64,000 bases of DNA. It comes from an uncultured Porphyromonadaceae bacterium (lineage in GTDB: Bacteria; Bacteroidota; Bacteroidia; Bacteroidales; Muribaculaceae). Positions within the stretch are counted from its first letter, which is position 1; each line of letters begins with the position of its first letter. A program made the translations under genes and the position numbers. Of the stretch, positions 1 through 7,380 are shown in pieces. The stretch covers positions 1 to 64,000 of the forward strand of contig CAMTMX010000004.1 in the NCBI GenBank assembly GCA_947073495.1, written 5' to 3'. The notes beneath the pieces are model-generated. The model had not been told where the DNA came from. It searched no databases and saw only the letters and a program-made list of their open reading frames with translations.

Positions 1-35
1 TTTAATACTGTCTGGGTCATTACTTTTAGTTTCTA

Positions 36-66
36 CAAAAGTAGTCTTATTTTATTAAATAACAAA
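36..66 (-). promoter_or_regulatory. Predicted Bacteroidetes promoter reading left out of the window
   Basis: On the minus strand the -33 box TTTG (66-63) is followed after 19 bases by the -7 box TACTTTTG (43-36). This fits the Bacteroidetes primary sigma consensus. An inverted repeat, TCTTATTTT at 45-53 and AAAATAAGA at 64-72, overlaps the spacer and could be an operator or a hairpin. The promoter points away from every gene in the window, so it should drive a gene or operon to the left, which by context may be a surface-polysaccharide locus. This is a sequence match only. Confidence 0.5.
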
Positions 67-102
67 ATAAGAGAAGTCATTTTTCAGTCTCCGTGTTTTT
101 TT

Positions 103-195
103 GACCAGAGAACCAAAGTAATTTTGAATGTTGAATTTTGGGTTATGACCAAGAACCAGAATACTTTTACGACCAGGTTCCCATAGAACTGGAGC
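103..195. repeat. Degenerate GACCA-type repeat units
   Basis: Units beginning GACCAGAGAACC (103), GACCAAGAACCAGA (147) and GACCAGGTTCCCATAG (171) are diverged members of the 26-bp family that is cleanly arrayed at 950-1150. They are followed by AT-rich filler with TTTTGAATTTT, then by the opposite-orientation array at 223-310. The whole gap 1-303 therefore has the same layout as the gap 895-1313. Confidence 0.6.
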
Positions 196-222
196 AATTT
201 TGAATTTTTAATTGATATCGTT

Positions 223-310
223 CTATGGATCTATGATCTTTAACCTGATCTTTGGGACTTGGTCATACCCTTTGTTCTTTGGGACTTGGCCTATCTCTCA
301 CTTCTATGGG
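223..310. repeat. CTATGGG/CTTTGGGACTTGG repeat array, about 27-bp period
   Basis: Units start at 223, 250, 277 and 304, exactly 27 bp apart, with the core CTTTGGGACTTGG best kept in the middle two. The reverse complement of this core (CCAAGTCCCAAAG) resembles the GACCA-type units, so the array is an inverted relative of the one at 950-1150. The rightmost unit supplies the TAG stop codon (CTA at 304-306) of the neighbouring minus-strand gene. Confidence 0.65.
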
Positions 311-894
311 CGGTGGGCGGAGAGGGTCTGGCGGATTTGGGTGTCGTAGGTGGTGTATTCTTCGAAGGTGAGATAGGGCGAAGAGGCGAGGAGGAAGCTT
401 TGCAAAGCCTTCGTTAATTCATAATCCCTTTCCAATGAGCAATTAGTAATTAGTAATGAGCAATCCTGGGTCAATGAGCAATTTGTAATTTGTAATGAGT
501 AATTAGACTCAGCATTGTGCATTGATTTATCATTATGCATTGGTGAAGCATTATGAATTGAATCGAGGTATTTGCGGTGGTTGAGGAAGAGGGTTTCTTT
601 GAAGGTCGCCTCGTTGCGGGTCTCGAACGCCCAGAGGTCGCTTTCCATCAGGATGGAGACACGCTGGAGTGTGTCGTAGAGTGTTGTGGCGCTGTCGCTT
701 ACCCCTTTGCGGAATTCTTTGTGCCAACGGTCGAGCATGACTGCGCTCCATTGGAGTGGTTTGCCGAGCAAGGCTCGTCCACCGGGACGGTTGATCGCAG
801 AGGAGATGTCGCGGAAGAGTGAGTAGACATCGACGGTGGTGTCGCCGCTTATACGCGCATTGAATTCGTGAAGTATTTCCGCTACCGTCTTCAT
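304..894 (-). CDS. Unknown protein downstream of the recombinase-NusG fusion; possible UpxZ-position gene
   Basis: This 196-residue protein is not recognised. Residues 1-113 look like a real helical domain (MKTVAEILHEFNARISG, LYDTLQRVSILME). Residues about 114-150 are translated from an AT-rich repeat tract (421-555, with AATTAGTAAT and AATGAGCAAT direct repeats) that resembles intergenic filler and gives odd text such as LQITNCSL. Residues 151-196 return to normal composition. The gene follows a UpxY-like gene, the place where upxZ sits in Bacteroides capsule loci, but I see no convincing UpxZ motif. The stop codon lies in a 27-bp repeat unit. It may be a functional gene that tolerates a repeat insertion, or one that is decaying. 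Confidence 0.6.
   Translation of the reverse strand: MKTVAEILHEFNARISGDTTVDVYSLFRDISSAINRPGGRALLGKPLQWSAVMLDRWHKEFRKGVSDSATTLYDTLQRVSILMESDLWAFETRNEATFKETLFLNHRKYLDSIHNASPMHNDKSMHNAESNYSLQITNCSLTQDCSLLITNCSLERDYELTKALQSFLLASSPYLTFEEYTTYDTQIRQTLSAHRP
421..560. repeat. AT-rich short direct repeats inside a coding region
   Basis: Short words (AATGAGCAAT, AATTAGTAATTAGTAATG, TTTGTAATTTGTAATG, ATTATGCATTG) recur through this stretch. They stay in frame with the 304-894 gene but encode low-complexity text. Such words normally populate intergenic DNA in this lineage, so this looks like an in-frame insertion or expansion. Confidence 0.5.
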
Positions 895-908
895 TATTTT
901 CCATTTAC

Positions 909-1150
909 GACCAAGAACTTGCTTTTACGACCAAGAACCAGCAGTTAAAGACCTGGAATCAGAGTACTTGTTTTTGACCAGGATCCAGAGTACTTGTTTT
1001 TGACCAGGATCCAGAGTACTTGTTTTTGACCAGGATCCAGAGTACTTGTTTTTGACCAGGAACCAGAGAACTTTTTTATGACCAAGATCCAGAGTACTTG
1101 TTTTTGACCAGGATCCAGAGTACTTTTTTATGACCAAGAACCAGAGTACA
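909..1150. repeat. 26-bp tandem repeat array (GACCAGGATCCAGAGTAC... family)
   Basis: Units begin with GACC at 950, 976, 1002, 1028, 1054, 1080, 1106 and 1132, exactly 26 bp apart. Three consecutive units (976, 1002, 1028) are identical. Two shorter degenerate units precede them (909, 929). The core is GACCAGGATCCAGAGTACTT followed by a T-rich tail. There are no unique spacers, so this is a tandem repeat and not CRISPR. In minus-strand transcripts it lies between the fusion gene and the 304-894 gene. Confidence 0.9.
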
Positions 1151-1232
1151 AGGGGGAATTTTGAATGTTGTATTTTGGATTTTGAATTGATTAATCAATT
1201 ATTCCTTTATCAATTATCAATTGAAAAAAGTT

Positions 1233-1332
1233 CTATGGGGCTTGGTCTTTCACCCGGTCTATGGGGCTTGGTCTTTCACCCGGTCTATGGGACTATGGTC
1301 TTACCCCTCTGTTCTATGGGACTATGGTCTTG
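1233..1332. repeat. Opposed CTATGGGGCTTGGTC repeat array
   Basis: Units start at 1233, 1259, 1285 and 1314 (spacing 26, 26, 29). The first two are identical (CTATGGGGCTTGGTCTTTCA then CCCGGT). The reverse complement, GACCAAGCCCCATAG, shares the GACCAAG..CCA.AG skeleton of the array at 950-1150, so the two arrays are inverted relatives that could pair in RNA. The unit at 1314 encodes the last residues (KTIVP) and the stop codon of the fusion gene. Confidence 0.8.
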
Positions 1333-2765
1333 GATTTCTTTTTGCGAAGGAGACGGCGGTCGACGCCGATGCGCCATTCGAAGCCGTTGTCACCAAGGAA
1401 TTGCAGCCGGTAGATGGTATTGTCGTCAGCTGTCTTGTCGATCCTTTTGAAATCGGCTTCGCGTCCTTGGAAGAGTCCGCCGATCACGACGACTTTATCA
1501 TCTTCCTCAGGCTGTAGTTCACCGATGTTCGCCACCTCATATTCGGGTGTGAACTGTCCGATTGTTTCCTGAAACTGACGGAACGCATCGGAAGGGATTG
1601 CAGCGTAGGTTCTGCCGTTGCTGCCGGGGGTTGTGTAACACCAGGCAATGTCGCCAATCTTGGTGAACATCGGGAAGATGTCCGTGACACGGCTGCGGAA
1701 GAACACGATATCGGAAATGACGGGCTTCTTCTCAAATTTCAGTTTCTTGCCGGTACGCTTGGCAATCTCCTCACAGGGATAGAAAGTGTCGGGACGGTTG
1801 AGTTCGTCTTTTAGTGCGACAAACCGCTTGTCGAGTTCGTCGTATTTCACACGCGGACGCAAACGCATGGCATACCAGCGAAGAGGATTCTGAATGAACA
1901 TCTCCCCTACCGCATGCATCATTGCAAATCTTTTGCGGTCCGGGATGTTGTCTTTGGAAGAGAGCGACAGCACGGGGATGCCGGAAGGCGAGACATCGAG
2001 GAAGGAGACAGCCATCTGTGACGAGATTCCGTATTTGAGGGCGGCATAAGCCCAATAGGTTCTCAGCGTCTCGTCAATAGTATTGAAATACGGAAGATTA
2101 CGCTCCTTGAAGAGATCTAACACCATTTTCTGTATACGCTGCGAGAGCTGTCGAGGTGTGAGCACCGACTGACGCAGGTCGAACACATATTTCCTGCGAG
2201 CATCGGATTGCCTGGAAATTATAGCCTCGCACTCGTCGCCACCTGCGGCATCATCCTTACGGAGCATCGCAGTCTCCATAATCGGGTTGCAACCGTTAAG
2301 GAGTGTGTACAGCAAGAGATCGACGGCTATCGAAGAATCACCGGAAAGTCGTGACGCCGATTTACAGAGATTTACGAAACGGTTGAAATCAGTATCTTTC
2401 AAACTTCTCTGCCAACACTCCTCTCCCACTTCTTTGAGTTTTGCCTTTATAATTTTGAAAGAATCTGTGGGTTGAGCCACACTATCCCCGACGGCATTCT
2501 TATAGAGACCGCTTATGGAATTAAGATAAAGTGATGATGTCTTATAGGAGATACCGGACAGATACATGAACGCGATCCAGTCGGCAAGGGTGGTTTCAGA
2601 TACCGGCAGGAAATCAATGTTTCTTGCCTTGAGGAAAGTCTTCAGAGATGACACCGCCTTTTTATAAGCGGGAGCAGCGGCAGACGACACAGTATCGGCA
2701 GCCGATTGGAAATAATCAAGGACATCTACGGAAGTATCTGACTTATTTTCAGAGATATCACACAT
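1314..2765 (-). CDS. Fusion of degenerate tyrosine-recombinase-like domain and UpxY/NusG-type antiterminator
   Basis: This 483-residue protein has two halves. Residues about 30-95 match an integrase SAM-like (core-binding) domain. Residues about 125-260 have the layout of a tyrosine recombinase catalytic domain: LLLYTLLNGCNP is where LLLYTGLR usually sits, and ETLRTYWAYAALKYGIS corresponds to the HxLRHTxAxxxxxxG motif with one Arg (R235) kept. The first Arg, the His residues and the Tyr nucleophile are not visible, so catalysis is unlikely. Residues about 296-400 are a NusG N-terminal domain (RWYAMRLRPRVKYDEL) and 418-470 a KOW domain (DKVVVIGGLFQGREADF), as in UpxY, which assists elongation through capsule operons. 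A GAGGAAGG ribosome site precedes the ATG. The gene lies 145 bp below the invertible promoter. Role in polysaccharide expression is inferred. Confidence 0.8.
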   Translation of the reverse strand: MCDISENKSDTSVDVLDYFQSAADTVSSAAAPAYKKAVSSLKTFLKARNIDFLPVSETTLADWIAFMYLSGISYKTSSLYLNSISGLYKNAVGDSVAQPTDSFKIIKAKLKEVGEECWQRSLKDTDFNRFVNLCKSASRLSGDSSIAVDLLLYTLLNGCNPIMETAMLRKDDAAGGDECEAIISRQSDARRKYVFDLRQSVLTPRQLSQRIQKMVLDLFKERNLPYFNTIDETLRTYWAYAALKYGISSQMAVSFLDVSPSGIPVLSLSSKDNIPDRKRFAMMHAVGEMFIQNPLRWYAMRLRPRVKYDELDKRFVALKDELNRPDTFYPCEEIAKRTGKKLKFEKKPVISDIVFFRSRVTDIFPMFTKIGDIAWCYTTPGSNGRTYAAIPSDAFRQFQETIGQFTPEYEVANIGELQPEEDDKVVVIGGLFQGREADFKRIDKTADDNTIYRLQFLGDNGFEWRIGVDRRLLRKKKSKTIVP

Positions 2766-2910
2766 CCTGATTTTTTAAACCTTCCTCAAATCAGACACAA
2801 ATCTTCCCGACCCTCTGTTTTTGTGGCAAGCAGATGCAAACAGTGGTTCGGGGCAAGTATTTGAGTCAAGATTTTCACTTGAATTTTGACTATTTTAAGT
2901 CGATGAAAAT

Positions 2911-3153
2911 AAGTGTCTCTCGTTAAGAGAGCGACTCATTCCGTTTGCAAAGTTAAGAAATAATATTTTCATAACCAAATTTCATTCTTTCTTAGATGGT
3001 TAAATTATCTCTAAATTGTTGAAGTAAAATACTTGAAGTTTTTGATTTTGTCAACATTTGCATTGCAATTACAATATTTATAAATTTCTTATTTACATAA
3101 ATTTGGATATCAGCCATTTGAAAAAATTAAGTGTCTCTTAACGAGAGAGACTT
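2911..3153. promoter_or_regulatory. Predicted invertible promoter element bounded by 20-bp inverted repeats
   Basis: The left repeat AAGTGTCTCTCGTTAAGAGA (2911-2930) matches the reverse complement of the right repeat TCTCTTAACGAGAGAGACTT (3134-3153) at 19 of 20 positions. The 203-bp interior is AT-rich and carries the promoter at 2948-2979. Each repeat also has internal dyad symmetry (TCTCT, 5 bases, AGAGA). This is the layout of the phase-variable promoters that control Bacteroides capsule loci through site-specific inversion. In the orientation given, the promoter points at the UpxY-like fusion gene (ON). No active invertase gene is in the window. Confidence 0.75.
2948..2979 (-). promoter_or_regulatory. 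Promoter of the recombinase-NusG fusion gene, inside the invertible element
   Basis: On the minus strand, TTTG (2979-2976), a 20-base spacer, then TAACTTTG (2955-2948) match the Bacteroidetes -33/-7 consensus exactly. Transcription would start near 2940, just inside the left inverted repeat, leaving a leader of about 175 bases before the ATG at 2765. Inversion of the segment would turn the promoter towards the GH3 gene about 0.5-0.7 kb away. Confidence 0.7.
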
Positions 3154-3193
3154 AATTTTTTATATACCCAACCGGAACGTTACCAATCCATTA

Positions 3194-3325
3194 GACCAGA
3201 AACACAGAGTAATTTTGAATTTTGAAACCGGAGCACCTTTTTAAGACCAAAGTCCCAGTGAACTGAGAGATTAGACCAGAGTACCAGAGAACGTTTCTAT
3301 GACTTTAGAGCCAGTATTCTTTTAT
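3194..3325. repeat. Diverged GACCA-type repeat units to the right of the invertible element
   Basis: Units begin at 3194 (GACCAGAAACACAGAGTA), 3245 (GACCAAAGTCCCAGTGAAC), 3274 (GACCAGAGTACCAGAGAAC) and 3301 (GACTTTAGAGCCAGTATTC). They belong to the same family as the 950-1150 array but are degenerate and irregularly spaced. The rest of 3326-3637 is AT-rich with no gene that I can support. Confidence 0.55.
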
Positions 3326-3682
3326 AAATATAAGAACATAAGTTTTTTGGAACCGGAAATTGAGTTCAATTGATGATTATTTAATCAATGTATAATCGGA
3401 CAACGGATAACAGGAAGTAATCATTAGTGAATCAGTCTTTAGTCGTTAGTTAAACACAACTCCACTGAATTATAATCAGAACATAAGAATATAAGGACAA
3501 AAGCCGAAAACAAGAAACGGAATCATAATATGTTATAAATTTACTCTTAAAAGGTTTGGAATCGCCTCAGGAATCTGACGAAATCTTGAAAAATAAAAAG
3601 TTTATTAACAACTTCATCATATTTTCGATTTTTTGGTTAAATTTGCAAATATATTTCATTCTACTAACTCAATAAATATAAC

Positions 3683-5923
3683 ATGAAACTTCTCAAAGTT
3701 TTATTTTCAACATTAGTGCTTTGCGGATCCGGCTCTATGTCCGCATCGACCCCAATCTATCTTGATGATTCCAAACCTCTTGAAGAGAGAGTCGAAGACG
3801 CCCTTTCAAGAATGACATTGCAGGAAAAGATCGACATTATCCACGCACAGTCAAAATTCAGCGCTCCCGGGGTGCCCAGACTCGGTATTGCCGAACTTTG
3901 GTGTACCGACGGTCCAATGGGAGTGCGTCCGGAAGTTCTATGGGACGAATGGGAACAAGCTAAATGGACCAACGATTCCTGTACTGCTTTCCCCTCGCTC
4001 ACTTGTCTCGCCGCGACATGGAACCCTGAAATGGCTGCACTGTACGGCAAGAGTATCGGGGAGGAGGCTCGTTTCCGCAATAAGGCTGTCCTTCTCGGCC
4101 CCGGTATAAATATTTACCGCACGCCTCTATGTGGCAGGAATTTTGAATATATGGGAGAAGATCCCTACCTTTCAGGAAAGATGGCGACAGACTATGTAAA
4201 GGGTGTCCAAAGCAACGGTGTGGCAGTCTGCGTGAAGCATTTTGCCCTCAATAACAATGAAATCAACCGCCATACATCCAACCCTATAGTAGACGACCGA
4301 ACTCTCTATGAAATATATCTCCCCGCTTTCAAGGCGGCTGCCTTAGACGGAGGCGCCTGGAGTTTCATGGGAGGCTACAATCTTTTCCGAGGGGAACATG
4401 CCAGCTACAACCCTATCTTGATGAACGATATCCTCAAAGGGGAATGGAACTGGGACGGCGCTGTCATTTCCGACTGGGGAGCCGTGCATGACACCGAGAC
4501 AGCCGTAAAAGGAGGACTCGACATGGAATTCGGGAGCTGGACAAACGGACTGACCAATGGCGTATCCAACGCATACGACAACTATTGGCTTGCCAATCCA
4601 TATCTAAACGGCATCAAGGAAGGTAAGTTCACAGAAGAGGAACTCAACGACAAGGTAAGAAGAGTGTTGCGTCTTACTTTCCGCACCACAATGAACCGTA
4701 ACCGTCCCTGGGGCTCGATGGTGAGCGACGAACATAAGGCGGCATGCCGTCAGATCGGTGGGGAAGGTATCGTACTTCTTAAGAATCAAGGCGACATACT
4801 TCCTCTTGACCCTGCAAAAGGAAAGAAAATGGCTGTGATCGGAGAAAATGCCATCAAGATGATGACTGTGGGTGGCGGCAGTTCTTCTCTTAAGGCTGCC
4901 TATGAGATCACTCCTCTTGAGGGATTGAAAAAACGTTTCGGAAAAGATTTCGACATAGTCTACGAACGCGGTTATGTCGGTGACACCCTTGGAGAATACA
5001 ACGGCGTAAAAACCAATCAGGATCTCAGAGACTTCCGCACGGTGGAAGAACTCACACAGGCGGCTGTCAACGCCGCCAAAGATGCCGACATTGTCCTGTT
5101 TTTCGGCGGTCTAAACAAAGCGAACCACAATGATGCAGAAGATTCCGACCGCCTATCCATGGATCTCCCCTACGGCCAGAACGAACTGATCGAGGCTCTC
5201 GCGAAGGCAAATAAAAACATCGTGGTTGTAAATATCAGCGGTACCGGAGTGGCTATGCCGTGGGTTAATAAGGTGCCCGCTATTCTTCAGGCATGGTATC
5301 TCGGCAATGAAACCGGAAATGCCATCGCGGATGTGCTCAGCGGCGATGTCAATCCGAGCGGTAAGCTTCCTTATACTTATTATGCCGACCTTATGCAGTG
5401 TGGCGCCCATAAACTCGGAGAATATCCCGGGACTCCGGCAAAAGATAAATTCGGCAACGACATTTTCGACATGCCTTATAATGAAGGTATATATGTGGGA
5501 TACCGTTTTATTGACAAAAACAAGCTCAAACCCACTTTCCCCTTCGGGCACGGTCTGAGCTATACCACATTCAAATATGGCAACGCAACGATAGACAGGT
5601 CGAAAGGTACGAAAAATGACAAGTTCCTTGTGTCTGTCCCTATCACCAACACAGGGAAGCGTGCAGGAAGCGAAATCGTGGAACTTTACATCTCAGATCC
5701 CAAATCGTCTGTAGACCGTCCGGTGAAAGAACTTAAAGGGTTCTCAAAAGTAGCTCTCGCTCCGGGAGAGACTAAGACGGTGACTTTCGAAGTGGATGAG
5801 CCTGCGCTGAGTTTCTTCGATGCCGACAAACATGAATGGGTATGCGAACCCGGCGATTTCGAGGTTCTTGTCGGGGCTTCATCGGCTGACATCCGCTCTA
5901 AAGTGAAATTTACAATTGAATAA
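3683..5923 (+). CDS. Exported glycoside hydrolase family 3 beta-glucosidase
   Basis: The 746-residue protein has an N-terminal signal peptide (about 1-22), a GH3 N-terminal TIM-barrel domain (about 35-340), a GH3 C-terminal domain (about 375-610) and a C-terminal fibronectin type III-like domain (about 655-740), the standard BglX layout. The nucleophile is D264 in VISDWG; E486 in AEDSDRLSMDLP is the likely acid/base. KHFALNNNEINRH is the conserved substrate loop. It should remove terminal beta-glucosyl or related residues from oligosaccharides in the periplasm. A -7-like TAAATTTG lies at 3638-3645, but no good -33 box is seen. It heads a small carbohydrate cluster with no SusC/SusD pair. Confidence 0.9.
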   Translation: MKLLKVLFSTLVLCGSGSMSASTPIYLDDSKPLEERVEDALSRMTLQEKIDIIHAQSKFSAPGVPRLGIAELWCTDGPMGVRPEVLWDEWEQAKWTNDSCTAFPSLTCLAATWNPEMAALYGKSIGEEARFRNKAVLLGPGINIYRTPLCGRNFEYMGEDPYLSGKMATDYVKGVQSNGVAVCVKHFALNNNEINRHTSNPIVDDRTLYEIYLPAFKAAALDGGAWSFMGGYNLFRGEHASYNPILMNDILKGEWNWDGAVISDWGAVHDTETAVKGGLDMEFGSWTNGLTNGVSNAYDNYWLANPYLNGIKEGKFTEEELNDKVRRVLRLTFRTTMNRNRPWGSMVSDEHKAACRQIGGEGIVLLKNQGDILPLDPAKGKKMAVIGENAIKMMTVGGGSSSLKAAYEITPLEGLKKRFGKDFDIVYERGYVGDTLGEYNGVKTNQDLRDFRTVEELTQAAVNAAKDADIVLFFGGLNKANHNDAEDSDRLSMDLPYGQNELIEALAKANKNIVVVNISGTGVAMPWVNKVPAILQAWYLGNETGNAIADVLSGDVNPSGKLPYTYYADLMQCGAHKLGEYPGTPAKDKFGNDIFDMPYNEGIYVGYRFIDKNKLKPTFPFGHGLSYTTFKYGNATIDRSKGTKNDKFLVSVPITNTGKRAGSEIVELYISDPKSSVDRPVKELKGFSKVALAPGETKTVTFEVDEPALSFFDADKHEWVCEPGDFEVLVGASSADIRSKVKFTIE

Positions 5924-6023
5924 GTCAGAATTTTGAGTTGAGAGTTTTGAGCTACGCTTACTTCTTGTGCACCACACTCAAGATTTGTTACGAAATTTCC
6001 CTTTGCAGTAAGCTTTTAATGTT

Positions 6024-7380
6024 ATGAAAAGATTTATTCTTATTTCAATCCTTGCGTTTAGCACTTTGTTCGCCATCGCGCGTTCTGTCTCTCTTAACGA
6101 CGGATGGATATTCCGGCATACTTCCGCCGACAACTGGGAGCCGGTGAACCTGCCGCATTCCTGGAACGGGGATGCCTACCTGAAAAAAGACTACTGCAAA
6201 GGGAAATTCATTTATAAACGTCAGCTGAATCTTCTGCCTTCAGATTCAGTCCGCAAATTTTATCTGCGGCTTGAAGGTGCATCCAAAAGCTCCGAAGTCA
6301 CAATCAATGGTAAATCTGCCGGACATCATGAAGGGGGATATACGGAATCGATCTATAACCTCACACCTCACCTCTCCTTCACCTCGCCAAACTCTATTGA
6401 GATCGCTGTAGATAATGACCGGGATGACATTCCACCTGTTTCAGGCGACTTCACTTTCTTCGGCGGAATATATCGTGACGTGTGGCTTGAGGATTACGAC
6501 CCGTTGCATTTTGCGTTGCAACCCTTCGCAACATCAGGAGTGAAAGTAACCCCCTTTTTGGAAATGGGACTTGGAGTCATCAATGTAGATTTAGAGATTG
6601 CCAATGAAGATAAAATCAAACGGGACGCCACTGTAAGGATAAATCTTTACAATCCGGAAGGGCAACTTCTTGAGACTGTTGACAAGAATTTGAAAATCAA
6701 TAACGGCTCACAACGCAATGTGACACATAGATTTGATTATATTTTAAATCCTAAATTATGGTCGCCGGATTCCCCCGCCCTCTATCGCGTGGAAACTCAG
6801 CTGATTGATAAGAAAGGAAACATAATTGACCGCAGAATTGTAGATACCGGCATACGGACATTCGGATTTGATGAAAATGGACGTTTCATCCTCAACGGAG
6901 AGCCTCTGAAACTACGCGGCATCTGCCGGCATCAGGATATGAAACCGTTAGGTCCGGCTCTGAGCGACGAAATGCACCGCCGCGATATGATAAAGGAAAA
7001 ATGTAACTGTTGAAATTGCAGGCACCGATGATCTTCCTCTATATCAATCTATGGCAGAAGATATCGAAGGGTATCGTTTTGATGTGCCTGAAGGTGATTA
7101 TGAAATCGAATTAGGTTTTGCAGATCCGACAGGCAATTATGAAAAAATAGCATACATGCTCAACAACAATCAGACTTCTACAGACAACTCCTCATCATTC
7201 TCTGTCAAACTGAATGACAACATCATTGAAGAGAGATTTACTCCTGCATCTGTCAACGGGAATAAATTTGCGATACGGAAAAAATATCTTACTACTGTAA
7301 AAGATGGAGCTATTCTGCTTACCTTTTCACCAATAAAAGGTAAAACCATCTTAAACTCTATAAAAATTAGAAAAATATGA
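6024..7380 (+). pseudogene. GH2 beta-galactosidase family gene with catalytic region deleted
   Basis: Codons 1-329 (6024-7013) hold a signal peptide, the GH2 sugar-binding domain (NGKSAGHHEGGYTESIYNL), the immunoglobulin-like domain and only the start of the TIM barrel (LRGICRHQDMKPLGPALSDEMHRRDM). The frame then ends in KCNC and a stop. From about 7003 to 7380, in another frame, lies the malectin-like C-terminal domain usual for Bacteroidales GH2 enzymes (VTVEIAGTDDLPLYQSMAED onward). The catalytic Glu residues and most of the barrel, probably more than a kilobase, are missing, and the junction near 6995-7003 is out of frame. The product cannot be an active GH2. The C-terminal piece overlaps the next gene by ATGA, so the original operon spacing survives. 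Confidence 0.85.

Noticed and set aside
925..1137. 70-codon minus-strand frame in the repeat array
   Set aside because: It is only the translation of the 26-bp units; a 26-bp period shifts the frame each unit, so its text is a by-product of the repeat.
950..1150. Possible CRISPR array because of the regular repeats
   Set aside because: Units follow each other with no unique spacers, the period is 26 bp in total, and there are no cas genes; it is a tandem repeat.
1130..1517. Plus-strand frames of 98-106 codons
   Set aside because: They read through the repeat array and the antisense of the fusion gene and show no protein-like features.
3098..3105. Second, rightward promoter inside the invertible element (TAAATTTG)
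   Set aside because: No -33 box at 19-21 bases; only the leftward promoter has both boxes.
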